Assembly: GCF_002095475.1 (NCBI RefSeq)
Contig: NZ_MLFR01000015.1
Coordinates: 1 to 64,000 of the forward strand
Direction of reading: 5' to 3'
Source: Pantoea rwandensis
Lineage (GTDB): Bacteria > Pseudomonadota > Gammaproteobacteria > Enterobacterales > Enterobacteriaceae
DNA: 64,000 nt
Shown: positions 59,152 to 64,000 of the stretch, in pieces
Layout: every line of letters starts with the position of its first letter
How positions within the stretch are numbered: the stretch's first letter is position 1
Made by a program: the position numbers and the translations under genes
Notes under the pieces: generated by a model
The model's input: the letters and a program-made list of their open reading frames with translations, nothing else
What the model was told of the DNA's origin: nothing
Databases searched by the model: none

Positions 59152-61140
59152 ACAGCTGGTATTGCGTAATTTCCGTGTATTCAATGGTACTCATGTCATT
59201 GATTTGGCCCCGAGAAAGCGCCGGAACAATGATAACCCGCGTCCGATAGTTCTTTTCGGTGGGCTTAACGGAGCAGGAAAAACATCAATTCTGTCTGCAA
59301 TACGCCTGGCACTGTATGGTCGGTTAGCGTTCGGCTCAGGAACTCAACAACAAGAGTATGTTGAAGAACTTAGCGCATTAATTCACAACGGATCAACGAC
59401 TGATGAACGGCCAAATGAAGCGTCGATTGAACTCGTTTTCACGTATAACAAAGGAGGGCATGAAGCTGAGTTTACCGTCACGCGCACATGGAAAAAAGGG
59501 AAAAAGGATCAACTATCCCTCCAGCAAGATGACCAACTCCTTGAAGAACTGGATTACGATCAATGCCAGGGGTTCTTGAATGAATTAATTCCGCATGGAA
59601 TTGCCGATTTGTTCTTCTTTGATGGTGAAAAAATTGCAGAGCTCGCTGAAGATGACTCTGGTAATGTTCTACGTACAGCCGTACGTCGCTTGTTAGGTTT
59701 AGATCTCATCGCGAAACTTCGTAATGATTTGATGATCTTTGTTAAGCGTCAGCAATCCAGTCAACTAGCAGACTCCCAACAACAAAAACTTGCTGAACTC
59801 GAAGAACAGGTTAAGCAGTTTGCTTTCCAGACAGAGCATATTTTAGAAAAAGCTGATTTTGCCAAAATAAGATTTGATTTGTTTTCAAAAGAAATCAACC
59901 GGTATGAAGCACTTCTGAATGCGCAAGGTGGTGCTTTTGCTCAGACAAAAGCACAGGAAAACAGAAAGTCGACACTCTGTTAAAAGAAAAAGATCGCCTT
60001 GAAAAAGCATTGCGCCATGAATGCGATAGCTCACTACCTTACGCTCTAGCACCTAAGACTCTAGGTCTTTTGCTTGAGCAAATTAGTGCAGAGATACAAA
60101 TTAAGCAGGCGAACAGTTTTGAAAAGGAATTAACTCAATTTCTTACGCAGCTGAAAAATGATATTTCATTCCGCTCAGGAACTACTGGCAAAATTGCTGC
60201 AGAATCAATTGAAGATAATCTGAAAGATTACCTGGCAGGAAAACCGAAAGGTGAGCTGTTATTTGACATATCCGAACGCGAAGCTGGGATGATCCAACAA
60301 TCGATCGAAAAGGACAGCAAGAAAGCGTGGCTGCGTTTTGATCTTTATCGTAACCAATTGGGTGAAGTTGAAGAGCAGCTTGAGCAAGCCGCGGCAAACA
60401 TTGCTCGTGCACCGGAAGATGATCAACTTATCGATCTATTTGAAAAAATTCGGGAACTTGACCGTAAACGAGAGAGTAAACGGCAGGAGTATCGCTCGCT
60501 GTTGGAAGAAGCAAAACAAACTAAACAGCTGCAACTGGACTGTGCTCGTCAGGTACAAAAAACACACGATCTGGCACGTAATCAACATAACTCCGATAGT
60601 GCATTTAATAATGCCCAAGAAACAATCAACCTGCTTGACCGCTACAGCGAGCTTTTAACTCAAGCAAGGGTGAAAACACTATCAGCGAATTTTGAAGGTG
60701 CTTACCGTAAATTAGCTCGTAAAGAAGATTTGCAGCTCAATGCACACATCAATCCAGAAACGTTTGATGTGGAATTAGTGGATGAAAACGGCTCAGTGAT
60801 CAATCGCAAACTACTCTCTGCCGGAGAGAAACAGATCTATGCGATTGCAATTCTTGAGGCCTTGGCAAAAACTTCTGGTCGTGATTTGCCGGTAATCATT
60901 GATACTCCATTGGGCCGTTTAGACTCTCAACATAGAGATAAATTGATTAACCACTACTTCCCGTTTGCCAGCCATCAGGTAGTGTTGCTGTCTACAGATA
61001 CGGAAGTGGATGAGCGTTATTTTGTCGATCAATTGCGTGATGATATCTCTCATGCTTATGAGATTGTGTTTAATGCGCATACAAAATCATCGGTGCTGAA
61101 ACCTGGCTATTTCTGGGAATTAACCAAGGAGGCACTCTGA
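59135..61140 (+). CDS. dndD: DndD, SMC-like ATPase of the Dnd system, broken by one missing A near 59960
   Basis: ATPase of the RecF/SMC type that works with DndC/E on DNA. Walker A is GGLNGAGKTSILSAIRL in the first part (ATG 59135), DLFFFDGEKIAELAEDD follows, then the coiled coil. The frame breaks after GAFAQTKAQE; adding one A to the AAAA at 59958-59961 gives QEKQKVDTLLKEKDRLEK and joins it to the second ORF, which holds the ABC signature LLSAGEKQIYAIAIL and Walker B PVIIDTPLGRLD. Restored length is 668 aa, normal for DndD. Probable sequencing error; if real, the system is dead. Confidence 0.9.
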
Positions 61141-61493
61141 TGCTCCCGAATCGAATGGTGCTTAGTCGTCAGACTGAAGAGCAGCTTAAAAAATTGAAAG
61201 GGTATACCGGGATCACTCCGAATATTGCCGCCCGGCTGGCTTTTTTCCGCTCGGTGGAGAGTGAGTTTCGTTATTCCCCTGTGCGTGATACCAATAAGCT
61301 AGATGGCTCGCTGGTGCTGGATAAAATTACGTGGCTGGGGGAAACACTACAAGCTACGGAACTGGTGCTGAAAATGCTTTATCCTCAACTAGAGCAGAAA
61401 GCGATGATTAAGGCATGGGCGGCGCATGTCGAAGATGGTATTGCGGCATTAAGGAATTATCGGAGCTTAAAAGATTTCGCCATAAACTTATAA
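61140..61493 (+). CDS. dndE: DndE, DNA-binding protein of the Dnd system
   Basis: 117-aa small basic protein, nearly identical in my memory to enterobacterial DndE (MLPNRMVLSRQTEEQLKKLKGYTGITPN...). DndE forms tetramers that bind nicked DNA. The ATG overlaps the dndD TGA. Last gene of dndBCDE; no dndA (cysteine desulfurase) is present. Confidence 0.93.
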   Translation: MLPNRMVLSRQTEEQLKKLKGYTGITPNIAARLAFFRSVESEFRYSPVRDTNKLDGSLVLDKITWLGETLQATELVLKMLYPQLEQKAMIKAWAAHVEDGIAALRNYRSLKDFAINL

Positions 61494-61505
61494 AAACCAA
61501 AAAAT

Positions 61506-61532
61506 GAATGCCGGAAAAACATTCCGGCATTC
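61506..61532. terminator. Hairpin between the convergent dnd and dpt operons
   Basis: GAATGCCGGAA, loop AAACA, TTCCGGCATTC: perfect 11-bp stem 12 nt after dndE. No clear U run, but the position between two convergent operons supports a terminator role. Confidence 0.65.
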
Positions 61533-61613
61533 AACTAGATTAACAGTTCTTATAATTTTTTCAGAAAAAACTAACCATATCTTTAAAAGATGGGTGTCTT
61601 AATTCAAGATCAA

Positions 61614-62760
61614 TTATAAACCTGCCAGAAACAGCATCCGTTTATAAGCATCATTCATCCCTTTTGTTGATGAAGGATAAAGGGTAGAGTCAGAGAAATC
61701 CTCTTTATTTTTTATTACATTTAGATAGTTTGTAAAATCATCACTTATAACCTTCCTAGAAACGCCATGTTTAAGCAAGACAGCTTTTAAAAATTTAAAT
61801 ATGCAGGCAATGCCAACTGTTTTTTGAGAAAGTTATCATCCCCCAGATCTTTCCAAAAAATTTCATCTGTGGCCTCCAACGCTAAAGACAGTACTTCTTG
61901 AATAGCTTTATCATTCCCTTGAATATATAATTTTCTTAAGGGATACTCTGCATCATCTTTAAGAATACTTCTTCCATATATAGTACTTTCGCCCGCATAT
62001 CGCTTTGAGTTCATCAAATATCGATCATCTTTAGGATTCTTACTTATCAGAGAAAGTATAGCTTCTACAATAGAGGCAGTAGAAACACGCCAAGAAGCTG
62101 CATTATTTTTTTATGTTCATCTGCTGTTCTATATTTGATCCTATTTAACAAAGGCTTTTCACTATTGAAAAGCCGAACAAGATAAACAGCTAGGGTTTCT
62201 GGCGGCCAATTTATTGGCTCTTCATTATCCAGTTCATAACCAAACAATTGATATGCTAGACTTTTATCAACTTTCCCTTGATTGTAATTTATCGTCGAAA
62301 ATAAAAAAGCTTGGTAGGGCATAGCCAAATCGATATAAATTGCACAAAGTAGATCCATTTGTGTTTCAGCATATTCAAAAGCATACAAGCGATGCTGCCC
62401 ATCAATAATAGAAAGAACTTCCGAATGTTTAGGCACCTTTATTGTGTATAGGTTCTCTGTAGTTGTTGGTTCAACTAAGCATCTTTCGTTTTCTCCAGCA
62501 TATCTACCTGATTTTAAAAAATTTGCCCCTAGAATTATTGAGTTAGGAAAAGCAGCAGACTCTCCATCAATAAACTTTGATATTTCGTGTAACCTTTTAT
62601 TATTCAGTAAACGCTGAACACCTTGGATAGTTCCATTTACATTCTCGGCCTTCAAGGAAAAACTTATTTCCTTTAGAGTGACAGAAGGTATAACACATGC
62701 ATAATAATCAGCAAATGGCTGGGATACTTTCATTGCTAAAAATTCATGATATCCACTCAT
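61614..62760 (-). CDS. Second DGQHR-family (DndB-like) protein, two one-base frameshifts
   Basis: Restored length is about 382 aa. The N-terminal part (MSGYHEFLAMKVSQPFADYY) carries IDGQHRLYAFEYAE near residue 118. The frame is lost at two A runs. At 62106-62112 (seven T on the plus strand) one extra base gives DEHKKNNAASWRVSTASIVEAIL. At 61820-61825 (six T) one extra base gives LKKTVGIACIFKFLKAVLLKHGVS and continues to a TAA at 61614-61616. Both joined segments read like the family. It is distinct from DndB, with little sequence in common outside the motif. Its start overlaps the membrane-protein stop. Role unknown. Confidence 0.82.
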
Positions 62761-63560
62761 TCTAAGCCATCTCCATTTAGTTGAGTAACGGGGTGTTCTG
62801 GAGAAATTGCCGCCTCATCGAGGCCCATACCTTGTAATTTATCACTATCCAATACTATGCCACCAACAAGATTGTTTGCATCCGTATTTACGATATATTC
62901 CTTTTTCCTAATATTTGTGAATATCCATAAAAAAATCGATAACACTCCTCCCCAGAAGACCTGAGGGGAATCGCCTGTTGGATTTTTCAATGCAAAGAAT
63001 GACAGTATAAATGCTACTACCCAAAGGAAAAATGCTGCATATTCCTTTACTCGGCTATCACTACCGTCATCATTTAATAAATCATCTGAGATAATATTTT
63101 TCTCGCACTCTGAACTATCTTTCTTTTGTATAAAAAACTCAGCAGCAATCCCACCCAACAACCCTAAGTTAAACATAAATAATGAAAAATTCTGAAAAAG
63201 AGTAATATCAAGAGATGAGATATACAAACAAACCACATTAACAGATTCAACTATTTTATCTGATTGTATAATCCCTCCCGATGTTGTTGTAATAATGGTA
63301 TTTGTTGGTACTATTGTTTCACAGACAGGGGAGAGGTCTAAAGAGTATAACCATGGAGCCCATATCCCTGCACTAGATATAAGCATAATAACTAAAAATG
63401 AAAATATAAATTTTGGATTTTGTACTACTTCATATATTACAGACAGAAGGAAATTCCATAATAAAAACCAATACTTAAAATATCCTTTTTCATCAATCTT
63501 TAGCCTATTGATTGATAAGTAATATTTTGTACAAGTAAGGAATTTTTCTATTTTATTCAT
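62757..63560 (-). CDS. Five-helix membrane protein between dptH and the DGQHR gene
   Basis: 267-aa protein without a recognised domain. Hydrophobic stretches: WFLLWNFLLSVIYEVV, FIFSFLVIMLISSAGIW, FSLFMFNLGLLGGIAAEFF, YAAFFLWVVAFILSFFAL and VFWGGVLSIFLWIFTNI. Between helices 2 and 3 is a loop with two cysteines (PVCETIV, NVVCLY); after helix 3 is an acidic loop. ATG 63560 is chosen because GGGAG lies 7 nt upstream and it overlaps the dptH stop (ATGA). Function unknown; its tight coupling to dptH and the DGQHR gene suggests one module. Confidence 0.8.
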   Translation of the reverse strand: MNKIEKFLTCTKYYLSINRLKIDEKGYFKYWFLLWNFLLSVIYEVVQNPKFIFSFLVIMLISSAGIWAPWLYSLDLSPVCETIVPTNTIITTTSGGIIQSDKIVESVNVVCLYISSLDITLFQNFSLFMFNLGLLGGIAAEFFIQKKDSSECEKNIISDDLLNDDGSDSRVKEYAAFFLWVVAFILSFFALKNPTGDSPQVFWGGVLSIFLWIFTNIRKKEYIVNTDANNLVGGIVLDSDKLQGMGLDEAAISPEHPVTQLNGDGLE

Positions 63561-64000
63561 ATAATTAACTCCCAAAATGCCTTGTCACGCATCTTCTTGA
63601 CCTTTTTATCTCCATCAATATACAAACTAAAATGCTTCTCAAGCTGCCGAATCTGTCCCATCAAAGACTCCTGCTCACCTTTATCATCGACGTTAAATAC
63701 CGCCTTGATATCCGCATTCTTAATTTCAGAAACACGATGGATCACCCACGTTAAAATATAGGAGGCGTAATTATTTTCACCAGTCTTAAAGTGGGTTATC
63801 TCCTGCGTTGACAGGATCGCACCAACACCATACTCACGACCTTCTTTAAGGATCTTCCTAAGGCTGGCAAAATCTTGGCGCATAAAGTTATCGGCTTCGT
63901 CCACCAGAATCATTTTGGTGAGTTGACGATAATCCCCTCGCACCACTGGTTTACCGCGCTTTTGCATCTGCGCGTAAAAAAGATCCAGTGTTAGCGCGAC
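63557..64000 (-). CDS. dptH: DptH (DndH), HerA-like ATPase of phosphorothioation-dependent restriction, C-terminal part
   Basis: The last 147 codons of the gene; the frame is open at the window edge. Walker B MILVDEADNFM is followed by LRKILKEGREYGVGAILSTQEITHF, the pattern of HerA/FtsK-like translocases. DptF, DptG and DptH restrict DNA that lacks phosphorothioate marks. dptF and dptG would be beyond the right edge. The stop overlaps the start of the membrane protein. Confidence 0.88.
   Translation of the reverse strand, partial: VALTLDLFYAQMQKRGKPVVRGDYRQLTKMILVDEADNFMRQDFASLRKILKEGREYGVGAILSTQEITHFKTGENNYASYILTWVIHRVSEIKNADIKAVFNVDDKGEQESLMGQIRQLEKHFSLYIDGDKKVKKMRDKAFWELII

Noticed and set aside
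59126-61140. dndD as a genuine two-gene split
   Set aside because: The two parts complement each other (Walker A in one, signature and Walker B in the other) and adding a single A restores a normal coiled coil.
59958-62112. Programmed ribosomal frameshifting at the A runs
   Set aside because: No proper slippery heptamer with a following stimulatory structure was found at any of the three sites, and deletions of the same kind occur in unrelated genes.

Overview
The window is chromosomal DNA from a gamma-proteobacterium of the order Enterobacterales. The first 25 kb follow the Escherichia coli glnV-ubiF-miaB-ybeZYX-lnt-gltIJKL-ybeL-leuS-lptE-holA-nadD-rsfS-rlmH-mrdAB-rlpA-dacA-ybeD-lipB-lipA-tatE order gene for gene. 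Several E. coli insertions in that order are missing (no cobC, rihA, hscC/djl genes or ybeF). Gene content and protein similarity as I remember them point to Erwiniaceae, most likely Pantoea or a close relative; the genus is an inference.

Layout. 0-25.5 kb: core genes for tRNA modification, ribosome maturation, lipoprotein acylation, glutamate/aspartate uptake (with a SroC-like sRNA between gltI and gltJ), leucyl-tRNA synthetase, LPS assembly, NAD synthesis, the elongasome (PBP2/RodA/RlpA/PBP5), lipoate synthesis and TatE. 25.5-31.9 kb: a minus-strand operon with a polar amino-acid ABC transporter, a YbeM-like omega-amidase/nitrilase and a second binding-protein-like gene, divergent from a MocR-type regulator, then a GNAT enzyme. 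32-43 kb: cspE, very small proteins (including a 27-aa YohP homologue), hcxB, gntT with two GntR-type operators shared with a divergent iron-dependent alcohol dehydrogenase, a YbiV phosphatase, an RcnB-like protein, DUF523 and DUF1272 proteins and two tandem AI-2E-family permeases. 43-48.4 kb: an EvgS-like hybrid kinase flanked by two EvgA-like response regulators. 48.7-53.9 kb: a type VI secretion Rhs effector locus (EagR chaperone, PAAR-Rhs-toxin, immunity). 54-56.2 kb: alpha/beta hydrolase, LysR regulator and a short DUF1493 protein that ends at the edge of a genomic island.

56.3-64 kb: a DNA phosphorothioation island. dndB-dndC-dndD-dndE run rightwards behind two palindromes of the TACG-N10-CGTA type, the motif reported for DndB autoregulation in Salmonella. 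From the right edge, the restriction gene dptH (C-terminal part only) runs leftwards. It is joined by ATGA overlaps to a five-helix membrane protein and a second DGQHR-family (DndB-like) protein. This membrane/DGQHR pair on the dptH transcript is the least explained part of the window and my best candidate for something undescribed. dndA is absent here, so a chromosomal cysteine desulfurase would have to supply sulfur.

A quality warning applies throughout. Five single-base deletions break four genes: leuS, the ABC binding protein, dndD and, twice, the second DGQHR gene. Adding one base back at each site restores a full-length, sensible protein. leuS is essential, so at least that one is almost certainly a sequencing or assembly error, and the others should be assumed to be errors until raw reads are checked.
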